DNA of 64,000 bases from Sulfitobacter sp. HGT1 (GCF_013282155.1 NZ_BLWI01000010.1:310001-374000); one strand, 5' to 3'. Shown: positions 27,650 to 39,332, counted from the first letter of the stretch. Program-made: numbers and translations. The notes: generated by a model from the letters alone, not told the origin.

Positions 27650-28408
27650 TCACATGTTCAAGGCAGTGCGGATACGACCCAGGATCGCTTCCAATGCTTG
27701 GGGGTCGTCTTGGGCAGCAATCAGGCCACGCTTGAGCATTGTCTTGTGCAACTCTGACAAGGACGATTGATCAACAAGCGCCTGAACCTCGTCAAGGTCG
27801 AAACCTGCGACAGTTGTCAGCGCGTCCGGTGTCGCAACGGCCACCTCGGCAGAGGCAGCGGCTTCGGCGTTGACAGCGGCAGTTTCTGCTGCGGCCTCAA
27901 CAGCTTGGGCTGCCTCGGCTGTTGCTTCTGCGGCGTCAGCGGCAGTGTTTTCAGCTGCGGTTGTCGCCTCGGCTGCGGCCTCGGAGGTTGCGGTTGCAGC
28001 GGCGTCGACCGCGTTTTCTGTGGTTGCCATCGCGTCAGAGGCTGCCTCGGAAGTGGCTTGTGCCGCGTCGGTTGCAGTCTCGGTCACGGCTGTTGCGGCA
28101 TCGGATGCCGCTTCGGCTGCGGCTTCGGTTGCTGCTGTTGCAGTGTCAGCGATCACAGTGGCGGCATCGGATGCGGCCTCTGTTACGGCATCAGCGGCTT
28201 GCGCTGTGGCATCTACTGCCTCGGCAACGGCACCTTCGGTTGCTTCAACAGCTTCGCCAACGGCGGATGTTGCGCTTTCCAAAGCGGCGGGTGCGTTGAC
28301 CGCGTCGGCGGCTTCGGTTGCGATTTCTTGAACCGAACGGCCGGAATACAGCATGTACCCCCCGATTGCGATCAAGGCCGCAATGATGATCCAGACTAGA
28401 TTTTTCAT
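27650..28408 (-). CDS. Membrane-anchored alanine-rich helical repeat protein
   Basis: This is a 252-residue protein with an N-terminal membrane helix (NLVWIIIAALIAIGGYMLY). About 150 residues built almost only from Ala, Thr, Glu, Asp, Ser and Val follow (such as EAASDAATAVTETATDAAQ), like long amphipathic helices with 11-residue periodicity. A conventional C-terminal domain ends it (SSLSELHKTMLKRGLIAAQD). The ATG at 28408 follows AAAGGGACACC. I do not recognise a family; a cell-envelope spacer or stress role is possible but unproven. It is divergent from infC. Confidence 0.75.
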   Translation of the reverse strand: MKNLVWIIIAALIAIGGYMLYSGRSVQEIATEAADAVNAPAALESATSAVGEAVEATEGAVAEAVDATAQAADAVTEAASDAATVIADTATAATEAAAEAASDAATAVTETATDAAQATSEAASDAMATTENAVDAAATATSEAAAEATTAAENTAADAAEATAEAAQAVEAAAETAAVNAEAAASAEVAVATPDALTTVAGFDLDEVQALVDQSSLSELHKTMLKRGLIAAQDDPQALEAILGRIRTALNM

Positions 28409-28615
28409 GATGTTTGGTGTCCCTTTAAAAATAGCGGTTTTTTCCACGCACACGCTAAAAGCGTGCTTGTCGCGTCAAATGGGGCTTGGAATGCCTAGTT
28501 GCAAGCGTAATTGGCTATTTTTGCGCAACTATAGCGCATTTTGCGGCTTGAAGAAGGACGGTGGCGCGTTTACCTTCTGACTTCGAGAATTAGGAACAAT
28601 CAAAGGACGTTCATC

Positions 28616-29164
28616 ATCGCTCGCAGACCCCATAACGCGCCGCCACAAAGAGACACAGGCCCGCGCATTAACGAAAATATCCGCTCTAACGAAATCCGCC
28701 TGATTGGTGCCGACGGCGAAAACGTCGGGGTTGTCACGCCCGGTCGCGCCATGGAAATGGCCGAGGAAGCGGGTTTGGACTTGGTCGAGATCTCTCCCAA
28801 TGCCAATCCGCCCGTGTGCAAGATCATGGATTTCGGCAAATTCAAATACGAGACCCAAAAGCGCGAAGCGGAAGCCCGCAAAAAGCAAAAGATCATCGAG
28901 ATCAAAGAGGTCAAGTTCAGACCGAACACAGATACCAATGACTATCAGGTCAAAATGCGTAACGTGTTCAAGTTTCTGGACAATGGTGACAAGGTAAAGA
29001 TCACGCTGCGGTTCCGCGGTCGTGAGATGGCCCACCAGAACCTGGGTCGCGAATTGCTGGAACGTGTTGCCGAAGACACCAAAGAAGTCGGCCGCGTCGA
29101 GAACTTTCCAAAGATGGAAGGCCGCCAGATGGTTATGCTGATCGGCCCCTTGCCCAGCAAGTAA
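28616..29164 (+). CDS. infC: Translation initiation factor IF-3 with non-standard ATC start
   Basis: IF-3 binds the 30S subunit and checks start-codon choice. The 182-residue protein has the usual two domains: [16 protein letters not shown] at the linker and [17 protein letters not shown] in the C-domain. The conserved N-terminus [18 protein letters not shown] has no ATG, GTG or TTG before it at a sensible position. ATC at 28616 lies eight bases after AGGA (28604-28607). A rare start codon is the classic autoregulation device of infC. rpmI and rplT do not follow. Confidence 0.93.
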   Translation: MARRPHNAPPQRDTGPRINENIRSNEIRLIGADGENVGVVTPGRAMEMAEEAGLDLVEISPNANPPVCKIMDFGKFKYETQKREAEARKKQKIIEIKEVKFRPNTDTNDYQVKMRNVFKFLDNGDKVKITLRFRGREMAHQNLGRELLERVAEDTKEVGRVENFPKMEGRQMVMLIGPLPSK

Positions 29165-29188
29165 CCCCTATTTTTGGTATCAAAACGC

Positions 29189-29226
29189 AAATGCCCCCGC
29201 GATTTCTCGCGGGGGCATTTTTCGTT
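29189..29226 (+). terminator. Rho-independent terminator after infC
   Basis: AAATGCCCCCGCG pairs with CGCGGGGGCATTT and a T-run follows. It ends infC as a single-gene transcript and faces the converging ompA-like gene. Confidence 0.93.
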
Positions 29227-29239
29227 TCTAAGCTGCCGC

Positions 29240-31045
29240 TTACTGCTGAAGCAGGCTGGTGATGTTCCTCACGACCGCGCGACGGTTCGCAGGTTCCGCG
29301 TCCCGCGTGCGCACTTTCAGCGCGCTTTCACCGTAGCCTTGGGTGATCAGGTTCGCTGGCGGCACGTTGAAATACTCGGTCAGTGCCAAGGCAACGGTTT
29401 CCGCACGACGGTCGGACAGGGCAAGGTTATAGCTCTCGCTGCCCACCGCATCGGTGTGCCCTTCGACCAGAATCACCGTGCGTGGATCATTGCGAATGGC
29501 GTTGCTGATCGCGGTCCCGATCTTGGCCAATGCTTTGGCTTGCTCTGGCAAGATCGCGGCTGACCCGGTGGCAAAGCGCACGGCGTCCAGTTCGATTTCC
29601 GGTGCCAGCGCGCGCACCTGCTGGATGTCACGCACCTGCCGCAAGGAGAACCGCTGCGCTTGCTCGCCGCGCATCTGGGTTTCCAGCGCCAAACGCAAGG
29701 CTTCTTCGTTCTGCTCGCTGGCAAGGCTGTATCTTTGCTCGACCTGTGGCAGTTCGTTCACCACGATGCGACGCTCGGTGCGGGTATCGTCGAACAGCAC
29801 ATATTCATTGCCCTGCGGGTCGATGTTGATGCGGCGCAAGACAGTGCCGTCACGGCCCAGAATGGTCACGACCTGGCTGCCATCGGGCTTGGTCACGGTT
29901 GTGCGGGCAGACCCGTCGTTAAACGTCTCGCGGCGCACTTCGTCCCCGGCCTGACGAACCAGCGCATCGTCGTCTTTCAACACGCGCAGATCGCCATTGG
30001 CATCTTCGACAACCAGACGGTCACCCGAATTGCTGACAACCTTGGACCCGTTTTTCAACACCGCGCCAACGGCCACAGCCCCGAGACCCAGCAAAAGCGC
30101 CTTTTCAAACTTGCTCAGGCCTTTGTCTTCTTGCGGAGCAGCTTGTGCTGCCGCCTGCCCTGTCACCTGGGTTGAAAACTCCTCGTCAGAGCTGCGGGTC
30201 TGCTCGGCAGTGACTTCTTCTGTCTCTACCTGCGCTTCGGCCTGACCACTGTCTGCGGCGGCGGCAGCTTCGGCAGCAGCAGCAGCTTCAGCGGCGCGCT
30301 GTTCCTGGCGTGCTTCCTCGGCGGCTTGCTGCGCGGCCAGTTCGGCTGCGATCTGCTCTTCGGTTGGCGCAGCCTCGGTCGGTGTTGCTTCGGCTTGTGC
30401 GGCGGGTGCCACTTCAGCAGCAGGCGCTTGCGTTGCTTCGGCCTCAGCCGCCGGTTCTGGGGTTACCACGACTTCAGCTTGTGCCTCAGGTGCAGGCTCG
30501 GCCTGCGCCTCTGTGGTCACTTCGGCCTCGGCTGCAGGTGCAGGGTCAGCAGCAGGTGCCGCTTCCTGAGCCGCCGCCTGATCGACAGCGGCCTGATCGG
30601 CAGCGGCCTTCGCCTCTGCATCGGCTGCGATCTGCGCCGCAATGGCTTCTTCCTGCGCTGCTGCCGCGGCAGCATCCGCATCCGCTTGCGCTTTTTCTGC
30701 AGCCGCCCGAGCCTCCGCGGCGGCCTGTTCATCCGCAGCAGCCTGAGCCTCTGCGGCGGCTTGTGCATCTGCCTCTGCCTGCGCTTGCGCCGATACTTCA
30801 GCCTCTGCGGCGGGGGTTTCTACCGCGCCAGTCGTGTCCAGAACGCCAGAAACGGTGCCTTGCAGCTGATCGCTCAACTGCTGCGCATCCAGCACTTCGG
30901 TGCCATCCGGCAGAACACAGGGGAACACGGCTTCGCTGCCTTCGGCCGCACATGCAGCAGACGTTGATTGCGCAAACCCGCCCGTGGGCAACGCGAGCGC
31001 CACGCACATCGTCAAAGAGGTCGTTGATTTAAGAAGTCTAAACAT
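29240..31045 (-). CDS. OmpA-family protein with long Ala/Glu/Gln-rich N-terminal region
   Basis: This is a 601-residue exported protein. The signal peptide ends at GGFAQ. About 230 low-complexity residues (Ala, Glu, Gln, Pro, Asp) follow, then a predicted membrane-like segment (KALLLGLGAVAVGAVLK), a mid domain, and a C-terminal OmpA peptidoglycan-binding domain (VILVEGHTDAVGSESYNLAL, then SDRRAETVALAL and TQGYGESALKV). It would tether the envelope to peptidoglycan. No beta-barrel is apparent, unlike classic OmpA. The start at 31045 is ATG. Confidence 0.88.
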   Translation of the reverse strand: MFRLLKSTTSLTMCVALALPTGGFAQSTSAACAAEGSEAVFPCVLPDGTEVLDAQQLSDQLQGTVSGVLDTTGAVETPAAEAEVSAQAQAEADAQAAAEAQAAADEQAAAEARAAAEKAQADADAAAAAAQEEAIAAQIAADAEAKAAADQAAVDQAAAQEAAPAADPAPAAEAEVTTEAQAEPAPEAQAEVVVTPEPAAEAEATQAPAAEVAPAAQAEATPTEAAPTEEQIAAELAAQQAAEEARQEQRAAEAAAAAEAAAAADSGQAEAQVETEEVTAEQTRSSDEEFSTQVTGQAAAQAAPQEDKGLSKFEKALLLGLGAVAVGAVLKNGSKVVSNSGDRLVVEDANGDLRVLKDDDALVRQAGDEVRRETFNDGSARTTVTKPDGSQVVTILGRDGTVLRRINIDPQGNEYVLFDDTRTERRIVVNELPQVEQRYSLASEQNEEALRLALETQMRGEQAQRFSLRQVRDIQQVRALAPEIELDAVRFATGSAAILPEQAKALAKIGTAISNAIRNDPRTVILVEGHTDAVGSESYNLALSDRRAETVALALTEYFNVPPANLITQGYGESALKVRTRDAEPANRRAVVRNITSLLQQ

Positions 31046-31145
31046 TTCATATCCTTACGGAATTACACTCGAACGCCGTTCGGGCAGCGCTTGTTGTAAA
31101 ACACATGTCCGGCCATTTGGTTCCAGCGGATATTTGCAAGACAGC

Positions 31146-31181
31146 GGAAAGCCGCCTTTGATCGCTCAAAGACGGCTTTCC
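31146..31181 (-). terminator. Hairpin after coxM
   Basis: GGAAAGCCG pairs with CGGCTTTCC, extended by CTTTGA/TCAAAG, 22 bases past the coxM stop. There is no T-run, so termination strength is uncertain. Confidence 0.6.
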
Positions 31182-31202
31182 CAAATCACATCACCAGCAG
31201 GT

Positions 31203-31994
31203 TCAGGCCAGCGCAGCCACGGCCCGCTTGGTCATGACACCAATCAAATGGGCGCGGTAATCACCGGTCCCGTGCAGATCACCGATCATGCCTGACCCGT
31301 CGATCTTCAAACCGGCAACCGCATCGGCACTAAAATTGCCAGACAAAGCGTCCTCCGCCTCGGTCCAACGGAACACCCCGTTTTCCGATGCACCGGTAAC
31401 CGCCACACGCACACCATCCGCAAACTTGGCAACATAGACCGCAACCAAAGGAAACCGCGACGCGGGCTGGATGAACTTCTCGTAATGCGCCTTTTCAGGG
31501 ATCGGGAACTTCACCTCGGTGATGATCTCGCCCTCGTCCAAAGCGGTGGCAAACATCCCCTCAAAAAAATCGTCCGCAGCGATTTCACGCGCATTGGTGA
31601 CGATGGTGGCACCACTGGCCAGAACCGCCGCCGGATAGCAGGCAGAGGGATCATTATTGGCAACCGACCCGCCGATTGTGCCACGGTTGCGAACGGCAGG
31701 GTCGCCAATCCGCGCCGCAAGCCCCGCAAGGGCGGGATATTGCGCGGCCGCTTCCTTGGCGACAACCGCATGCACAGTGCCCCCGCCAATGCAAATACGC
31801 CCCGCATCATCGGTGCAAATGCCCTGCATCTCTGCAATGCCTTTCAGCGACACCAGAACCGACGGCATCGCCAAACGCGCCTTAAGCGTCGGGATCAAGG
31901 TCTGCCCGCCACTCATCGGCTGCGCTTCTTCACGCCCCAAGGCCTTGACCGCATCCGCGATGCTGGTCGGCTTTTCTACGTCGAAATTATACAT
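31203..31994 (-). CDS. coxM: Molybdenum hydroxylase FAD subunit (CoxM-like)
   Basis: This is the medium, FAD-binding subunit of a CO-dehydrogenase/xanthine-dehydrogenase-type enzyme. The 263-residue protein has the FAD motifs MSGGQTLIPTLK and RNRGTIGGSVANNDPS. The ATG at 31994 has GGAAGGACGG before it; an earlier in-frame start at 32009 is less likely. It is the last gene in the order S-L-M, which is typical of form II clusters. Confidence 0.92.
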   Translation of the reverse strand: MYNFDVEKPTSIADAVKALGREEAQPMSGGQTLIPTLKARLAMPSVLVSLKGIAEMQGICTDDAGRICIGGGTVHAVVAKEAAAQYPALAGLAARIGDPAVRNRGTIGGSVANNDPSACYPAAVLASGATIVTNAREIAADDFFEGMFATALDEGEIITEVKFPIPEKAHYEKFIQPASRFPLVAVYVAKFADGVRVAVTGASENGVFRWTEAEDALSGNFSADAVAGLKIDGSGMIGDLHGTGDYRAHLIGVMTKRAVAALA

Positions 31995-32041
31995 CTTCCG
32001 TCCTTCCAATCAGAGAGCGCGCCATAGCCCTTACTCCCCTC

Positions 32042-32096
32042 TTCATTTTGCCAAGTAAACTCCGGGGGTGTGGGGGCTGGCCCCCACTCCCGTCCT
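32042..32096 (-). repeat. Dispersed intergenic repeat, full copy
   Basis: On the minus strand a hairpin GGGGGCCAGCCCCC is followed by CCCCCGGAGTTTACTTGGC and AAAATGAA. It lies between coxL and coxM, so the operon is interrupted by this element. Matching copies are at 49055 and 53911. Confidence 0.65.
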
Positions 32097-32102
32097 CTCA
32101 AA

Positions 32103-34466
<2,364 letters not shown>

Positions 34467-34634
34467 AGTAAATCCTCCCTATGGGGTGCCACTTTGTGTC
34501 GGGCACCATCGCGTTTGCAGGTTTATTCTGTTGGTGTGGCGCCACCCAGAACCACAGGGATACGCCTTTTTGATGCGGCTTATGTGCCTGCCCCTGCCTC
34601 CTCGCAGGTGCAGATGCGCCGCTTTTTATTCGGT

Positions 34635-35120
34635 TTATTCAGCCGCCAATGCGCTGACGTCCTGACCGGATGCGGCCATGATCGCTTTGACGATATTGTG
34701 GTAGCCGGTGCAGCGGCAGATGTTGCCGTCCAGATAATGGCGCACTTCGGCGACGGTCGGTTTTGGGTTGTCTTTCAAAAGGGCTGATGCAGACATGACC
34801 ATACCCGGCGTACAGAAACCGCATTGCAAGCCGTGGTGATCCTGAAACGCCTGCTGGATCGTGTTCAGCGATCCGTCTGCGTTTGCCATGGATTCGATCG
34901 TCTTGACGTCAGCGCCGTCGGCTTCAACCGCCAGCATGGTGCAGGCTTTGACCGCTTCGCCGTTCACATGCACCACACAGGCACCGCATTGGCTGGTATC
35001 ACAGCCGATATGGGTGCCAGTCAGTTTCAGGTTGTCGCGCAGAAACGACGCCAGCAAGGTCCGGCCTTCGACGTCGCCAGACGCGGCTTTGCCGTTCACG
35101 GTCATTTTGACCTGTGTCAT
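34635..35120 (-). CDS. coxS: Molybdenum hydroxylase [2Fe-2S] small subunit (CoxS-like)
   Basis: This is a 161-residue electron-transfer subunit with two [2Fe-2S] sites. The plant-ferredoxin-type site is [15 protein letters not shown], and the C-terminal helical site uses CGFCTPG and [10 protein letters not shown]. It is the first structural gene of the cluster, 169 bases before coxL. The gap contains GGTGCC/GGCACC and GTGGCGCCAC symmetries of unknown meaning. The ATG at 35120 has GGGAGG upstream. Confidence 0.95.
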   Translation of the reverse strand: MTQVKMTVNGKAASGDVEGRTLLASFLRDNLKLTGTHIGCDTSQCGACVVHVNGEAVKACTMLAVEADGADVKTIESMANADGSLNTIQQAFQDHHGLQCGFCTPGMVMSASALLKDNPKPTVAEVRHYLDGNICRCTGYHNIVKAIMAASGQDVSALAAE

Positions 35121-35244
35121 AGAGTTCCTCCCTTAGGTATTCTTGTTCTCGTTGTACCGAGTTAAGCACGCCCCCACGCGGTTGAGAACCAAAATTTTCG
35201 CGACGCTTGAAAACATGCACAATTTTGCACGTCTTCGGTAAGAC

Positions 35245-36252
35245 TTAGCCGCGACGCGGTTGCGGTCGCGTCACGATTTCCTTGAGCAACCCACCAACGC
35301 CCATGCCCGCGATATCGCGGTCCGTGACCGCAATGCCGCAGACGATCCGTGACAAGACCCAATCCGCCCCGTTCAAGGCAGGAGATCGTGCGCAGCCGGG
35401 CAAACCGATCACCTGCCGGTCACCCAGATTGCCCAGAAACAGCAGATTGCCCGGATCAACCGGCATCCCGAACCGCGCAACCTTACCCCCTGCCGCACGC
35501 AGGGCAGACGGGGCCACATCGTCGATGTCAGAGGTCGCCGATCCGGTCAGGATCAGCACCAACTCAGTGTCGGCCGCCGTGATCGCCGCGCGTAACGCGT
35601 CGGTCTGATGGGGCACCATCACCACATTCTTCAGCGCGACATTCAGCGCGACAAGCCGGTTGGCGATGGCCTCGCGGCCCTTGTCCCCTGCCCCGCCCTC
35701 TATCTCGGTGATGATCAATGTCGCATCTTGCAGCTTCGGGGGGGCCAGACGGATGGCCCCGCGGGCCGCTGCGCAGGCGCGGGTCAGGTCGGCCTGATCG
35801 ACCCCGTAGGAGATGATCTTGATCGTGGCGACCATGCCGCCATCCGCCATCTGCTGAAACGGCGGCACTGTGGCGAGCGTGATCATCGGATGCACGGCGT
35901 TCGCGGCCTCCAGTGCGGGGACATCCAGAACAGCCACCCCCGGCCCTTTGGCCAGCAGGTTTACCCGGCCGGTAAAGGCGTTGGTCATCTCCAGATGCCG
36001 GTCTAGATTCCCGTCCAGATCGGGCGCATCGGACAGCAAGGCCTGCGCCAGTTGCGCGGCGGCGGTGTTTTCATCCACATCCGTGGCAGCCAGCCGTGCC
36101 ACCGTGATCCGGTTGATGCCAGCGCCCAGCAGATCGGCAATGTGGTGATCCTCAAGCAGAACACCCTTGCGCAGCCGCCCCTTGGGCAGGGCCACGGAAT
36201 GGGCGAGGAAGGCACCTTTGGCATCGGTTGTGGGGGTTGCGCCGAACTTCAC
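35245..36252 (-). CDS. MoeA/MogA-like molybdopterin-binding maturation protein
   Basis: This is a 335-residue protein whose C-terminal half resembles the molybdopterin-binding domain: VLILTGSATSDIDDVAPSAL, then a GMPVDPGNLLFLG loop and GLPGCARSP. The N-terminal half resembles the matching domain of proteins often fused to a cytidylyltransferase, but the transferase part is absent here. Its ATG overlaps the xdhC-like stop by four bases. It likely helps make or insert the cofactor of the coxSLM enzyme. Confidence 0.8.
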   Translation of the reverse strand: MKFGATPTTDAKGAFLAHSVALPKGRLRKGVLLEDHHIADLLGAGINRITVARLAATDVDENTAAAQLAQALLSDAPDLDGNLDRHLEMTNAFTGRVNLLAKGPGVAVLDVPALEAANAVHPMITLATVPPFQQMADGGMVATIKIISYGVDQADLTRACAAARGAIRLAPPKLQDATLIITEIEGGAGDKGREAIANRLVALNVALKNVVMVPHQTDALRAAITAADTELVLILTGSATSDIDDVAPSALRAAGGKVARFGMPVDPGNLLFLGNLGDRQVIGLPGCARSPALNGADWVLSRIVCGIAVTDRDIAGMGVGGLLKEIVTRPQPRRG

Positions 36253-37217
36253 GGTTTTCTCAGGCTCTGGACCATCTGCGCCAAAATCGACACCGCGATC
36301 TCGGGCGGGCCGGATGCGCCGATATCAAGACCCACAGGCCCTGCAATCCGCGCGATATCCTCGGCGCTGAACCCTGCCGCAGACAGCCGGTCGACGCGCG
36401 ACGCATGGGTGCGTGTGGACCCGAGCGCACCGATGTAAAACGCATCAGACCGCAGCGCGATGTGCAAGGCGGGATCATCCAGTTTCGGGTCATGGGTCAG
36501 CAGCACAACGGCGCTGCGGGAATCGACGCCGACCTGTTTCAACGCGGCATCGGGCCAGTCGTTGATCACGCGGGACTCGGGGAAGCGGGCTTGCGAGCCG
36601 AAAGCCTCGCGCGGGTCGATGACCACCACGTCAAACCCTGCAATCTGCGCCATCGGGGCAAGGGCCTGCGCGATATGCACCGCCCCCACGATGACCAGCC
36701 GCAGCGGCGGGTTGTGGATCGCAATAAAGGTATCACCGTCTTCAGCGACGCCGGAACGATCCATGCGGAAACGGGCTTCATAGCCGTCGCGCACCAGACG
36801 CGCACTGCCCCCTGACAGTGACACCTCGTATCCGACAGGCTGGCGCGCCGCGCGTGCCTTGACCAGATCGGACAAAACATCAAACGGCATGCCGTCATTG
36901 CCAATCGGTTCGACCAGCACGCGGATTTTTCCGCCGCAGGCCAGCCCCACGGCAAAGGCATCGCCATCGCTCACGCCATATTCCAGCAGCCGCGATGTGC
37001 CGTCCTCGATCGCCTCAAGCGCCTCGATCACCACGGCCCCTTCGACGCAACCGCCCGACACCGAGCCCTGCATTTCGCCATCGCCGGAAATCGCCAGCTG
37101 TGCGCCCACACGGCGCGGGGCAGACCCCCAGGTTTCAACAACCGTGGCCAGCGCGGCACCCCGGCCCGCCTGGGCCCATGCATAGGCGCGTTCTGGTGCG
37201 TCTTCAAAGATATCCAT
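36249..37217 (-). CDS. XdhC/CoxF family molybdenum hydroxylase maturation protein
   Basis: This is a 322-residue protein of the XdhC group, which binds molybdenum cofactor and supports its sulfuration and insertion into the large subunit. The N-terminal domain has GSAPRRVGAQLAI, SGGCVEGAVV and LACGGKIRV; the C-terminal Rossmann-like domain has LVIVGAVHIAQALAPMA and LLTHDPKLDDPAL. It is the first gene of the minus-strand run xdhC-moeA-like-coxS-coxL-coxM. Confidence 0.92.
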   Translation of the reverse strand: MDIFEDAPERAYAWAQAGRGAALATVVETWGSAPRRVGAQLAISGDGEMQGSVSGGCVEGAVVIEALEAIEDGTSRLLEYGVSDGDAFAVGLACGGKIRVLVEPIGNDGMPFDVLSDLVKARAARQPVGYEVSLSGGSARLVRDGYEARFRMDRSGVAEDGDTFIAIHNPPLRLVIVGAVHIAQALAPMAQIAGFDVVVIDPREAFGSQARFPESRVINDWPDAALKQVGVDSRSAVVLLTHDPKLDDPALHIALRSDAFYIGALGSTRTHASRVDRLSAAGFSAEDIARIAGPVGLDIGASGPPEIAVSILAQMVQSLRKP

Positions 37218-37354
37218 TGGCCTGTCTCCGGTTTTGCGATGCGGTGCAGTTCCACATATGTACTGCGCGACGGCCCATCGCTCAATCAGATAACTTGCAC
37301 GCCGCCGCCCGCACTACTACATCTTGGCAATCATAACCGAACGGAGCCGCACCA

Positions 37355-37591
37355 ATGCCGATGCAAGCCAGTGAAATCAAAGACCTTCTGCGCAAAACCT
37401 TTCCAAATGCCGAAATCGAAGTCGAAGGCAACGACGGGGTGCATATGGCTGCGATGGTCATCGACGAAAGCTTTCGCGGGAAAAACCGCGTGCAGCAGCA
37501 ACGTGCCGTCTATGCCGCGCTCAAGGGCAAGATGGATGGCCCCAGCGGCGATCTGCACGCGCTGGCCCTGACCACCAAGGCACCCGACTGA
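37355..37591 (+). CDS. BolA/IbaG family protein
   Basis: This is a 78-residue BolA-fold protein (IKDLLRKTFPNAEIEVEG, then RVQQQRAVYAALKGKM). BolA proteins bind monothiol glutaredoxins through a shared [2Fe-2S] cluster, and such a glutaredoxin is encoded two genes downstream. The start has ACGGAG upstream. The usual cluster-ligand histidine is likely in the HMAAMVID or HALALTT segments. Confidence 0.92.
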   Translation: MPMQASEIKDLLRKTFPNAEIEVEGNDGVHMAAMVIDESFRGKNRVQQQRAVYAALKGKMDGPSGDLHALALTTKAPD

Positions 37592-37592
37592 T

Positions 37593-37841
37593 ATGGTAGA
37601 CCCGGTCCTTGTGGTCATTCTCAGCGTTCTGGTGCTGATCGTGGCGGTGCTGCGCGGCCTTCAGGCATTGCGTCACACCCGCGGCACCGAACGCGGATCG
37701 AAACCCGGCACGGGCTATCACGAGATCGAAACAACCTATCACTCTGGCGGTGGCGGGGGCGGACATCAAACCAGTTACCGCATCCCCCGCGACCCGCAAG
37801 AATACGCCAAACGCTTTATACCAAAGGACAAATCGAAATGA
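37593..37841 (+). CDS. Small membrane-anchored protein of unknown function
   Basis: This is an 82-residue protein with one N-terminal membrane helix ([16 protein letters not shown]) followed by a charged tail with a run of glycines ([12 protein letters not shown]) and a C-terminal [10 protein letters not shown]. It sits between bolA and grxD: one base after the first, four bases overlap with the second. The tight packing suggests it is co-made with the Fe-S pair. No family is recognised. Confidence 0.75.
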   Translation: MVDPVLVVILSVLVLIVAVLRGLQALRHTRGTERGSKPGTGYHEIETTYHSGGGGGGHQTSYRIPRDPQEYAKRFIPKDKSK

Positions 37842-38200
37842 CCGACACAGTTACCCAGATCAAAGAAACCATCACAGCCAATGACGTTGTCTTGTTCATG
37901 AAGGGCACCAAGTCGATGCCGCAATGCGGGTTTTCGTCCCGCGTTGCAGGTGTGCTGAATTATATGGAAGTCGAATTTGCCGATGTGAACGTGCTGGCCG
38001 ACGAAGCGTTGCGCCAGGGCATCAAGGATTTTTCCGACTGGCCCACCGTGCCACAGCTTTACGTCAAAGGCGAATTCGTCGGCGGGTGTGACATCATCAC
38101 CGAAATGACCCTGTCCGGCGAATTGGACGCATTGTTTACCGAAAGCGGTATCAAGTTCGACCAGGACGCCGCCGATAAAATCCGCGAAGCCAACGGCTGA
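37838..38200 (+). CDS. grxD: Monothiol glutaredoxin Grx4
   Basis: This is a 120-residue CGFS glutaredoxin with Cys30 in [10 protein letters not shown] and the glutathione-binding [16 protein letters not shown]. Dimers hold a [2Fe-2S] cluster with two glutathiones and pass it on, often in complex with BolA. Its ATG overlaps the preceding stop. A strong terminator follows. Confidence 0.96.
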   Translation: MTDTVTQIKETITANDVVLFMKGTKSMPQCGFSSRVAGVLNYMEVEFADVNVLADEALRQGIKDFSDWPTVPQLYVKGEFVGGCDIITEMTLSGELDALFTESGIKFDQDAADKIREANG

Positions 38201-38208
38201 TTTTACGG

Positions 38209-38242
38209 GGGCCGGCGCGACAGACGCGCCGGCCCTTTTTTT
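38209..38242 (+). terminator. Rho-independent terminator after grxD
   Basis: GGGCCGGCGC pairs with GCGCCGGCCC and seven T residues follow, closing the bolA-grxD operon. Confidence 0.93.
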
Positions 38243-38411
38243 CCACTTTTCTGGCCCCCCCAATCTGCCCCCCCAAAAAAACTTGCAGCGTGTTACCTCG
38301 CTTTGCCGTGGCGATAATTATTTTGGCCACCCCCATTCCCCCCCTTGTACCCATGGCCCGCCGATCCTTATCTGAATTGCGGGCGGATGGATTGCCCCGG
38401 GAATTGTCATT

Positions 38412-39332
38412 TTGGATTACATCTATGTTGCGGCCGGGCTTGTGTGCCTGTTTCTGGGCGGCGACGCATTGGTGCGCGGCAGCGTCGGTATCGCGCTAAG
38501 GCTGGCAATGTCGCCCCTGCTGATCGGTCTGACCGTGGTGGGGTTTGGTACCTCGACCCCTGAATTGCTGGTGTCTGTGAATGCCGCGTGGCGTGGCGTG
38601 CCTGATATCGCCGTGGGCAATATTGTCGGGTCCAACATCGCCAATATCGCGCTTATTATGGGGGTCACGGCGCTGGTCTGGCCGATCCGTGTGTCCGGTG
38701 CCACGATGCGCCGCGATACCGGTGTGATGATCGCTGCAACTCTTGCCTTGGTGCCGGTTTTCCTGATGGGGGAAATTGGCCGGGTCGCGGGTACAGGGCT
38801 GCTGGCCGGGCTGATCGGGTATCTGGTTTGGGCCTATCTACAGCCCGGTGATGTGGCGGAAGATATCGGCAACGACAGCCCGAAACCCAACGCCATCCTG
38901 TCGGTCATCTGGATCATTGCCGGGCTCGTCGCGCTGGTTTTGGGGGCGCGGTTTCTGGTCGACGGGGCGGTTTCCATCGCCCGTGACGCGGGCCTGTCCG
39001 AGGCGTTTATCGGGCTGACGATCGTGGCGGTTGGCACGTCCCTGCCCGAATTGGCCACATCCGTTGTCGCCGCGTTCCGCCGTCAGTCAGAAATCGCGAT
39101 CGGCAATGTGATCGGGTCCAACATCTTTAACGTCTTGGGTATTCTGGGCGTCACCGCTGTGATCAAGCCGATCCCCGTTGCCGATCGTTTCGTGAGCTTC
39201 GATCTGCCCGTGATGATCGCGGTGTCGCTGCTGATCACCGCGCTGCTGCTCAAGCGGGCGGTGATCGGGCGGCGGACAGGCGCGGTTTTGCTGTTGGGCT
39301 ATGCCGCCTATGTGGTGCTGGCTCAGGGTTAA
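38412..39332 (+). CDS. CaCA-family Na+/Ca2+ exchanger (YrbG-like)
   Basis: This is a 306-residue membrane protein with about ten helices made of two inverted repeats. The first repeat has GFGTSTPELLVS and GNIVGSNIANI; the second has AVGTSLPELATS and GNVIGSNIFNV, the ion-binding signatures of the family. The start appears to be TTG at 38412, because no ATG or GTG is in frame nearby and family members begin MDY. The 3' end overlaps the converging zapA by four bases. Confidence 0.92.
   Translation: MDYIYVAAGLVCLFLGGDALVRGSVGIALRLAMSPLLIGLTVVGFGTSTPELLVSVNAAWRGVPDIAVGNIVGSNIANIALIMGVTALVWPIRVSGATMRRDTGVMIAATLALVPVFLMGEIGRVAGTGLLAGLIGYLVWAYLQPGDVAEDIGNDSPKPNAILSVIWIIAGLVALVLGARFLVDGAVSIARDAGLSEAFIGLTIVAVGTSLPELATSVVAAFRRQSEIAIGNVIGSNIFNVLGILGVTAVIKPIPVADRFVSFDLPVMIAVSLLITALLLKRAVIGRRTGAVLLLGYAAYVVLAQG

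Noticed and set aside
27850-28330. Repetitive DNA resembling a minisatellite or CRISPR-like array
   Set aside because: The periodicity comes from Ala/Thr/Glu/Asp codons of a coding repeat. Units vary in length and sequence, and there are no spacers or leader.
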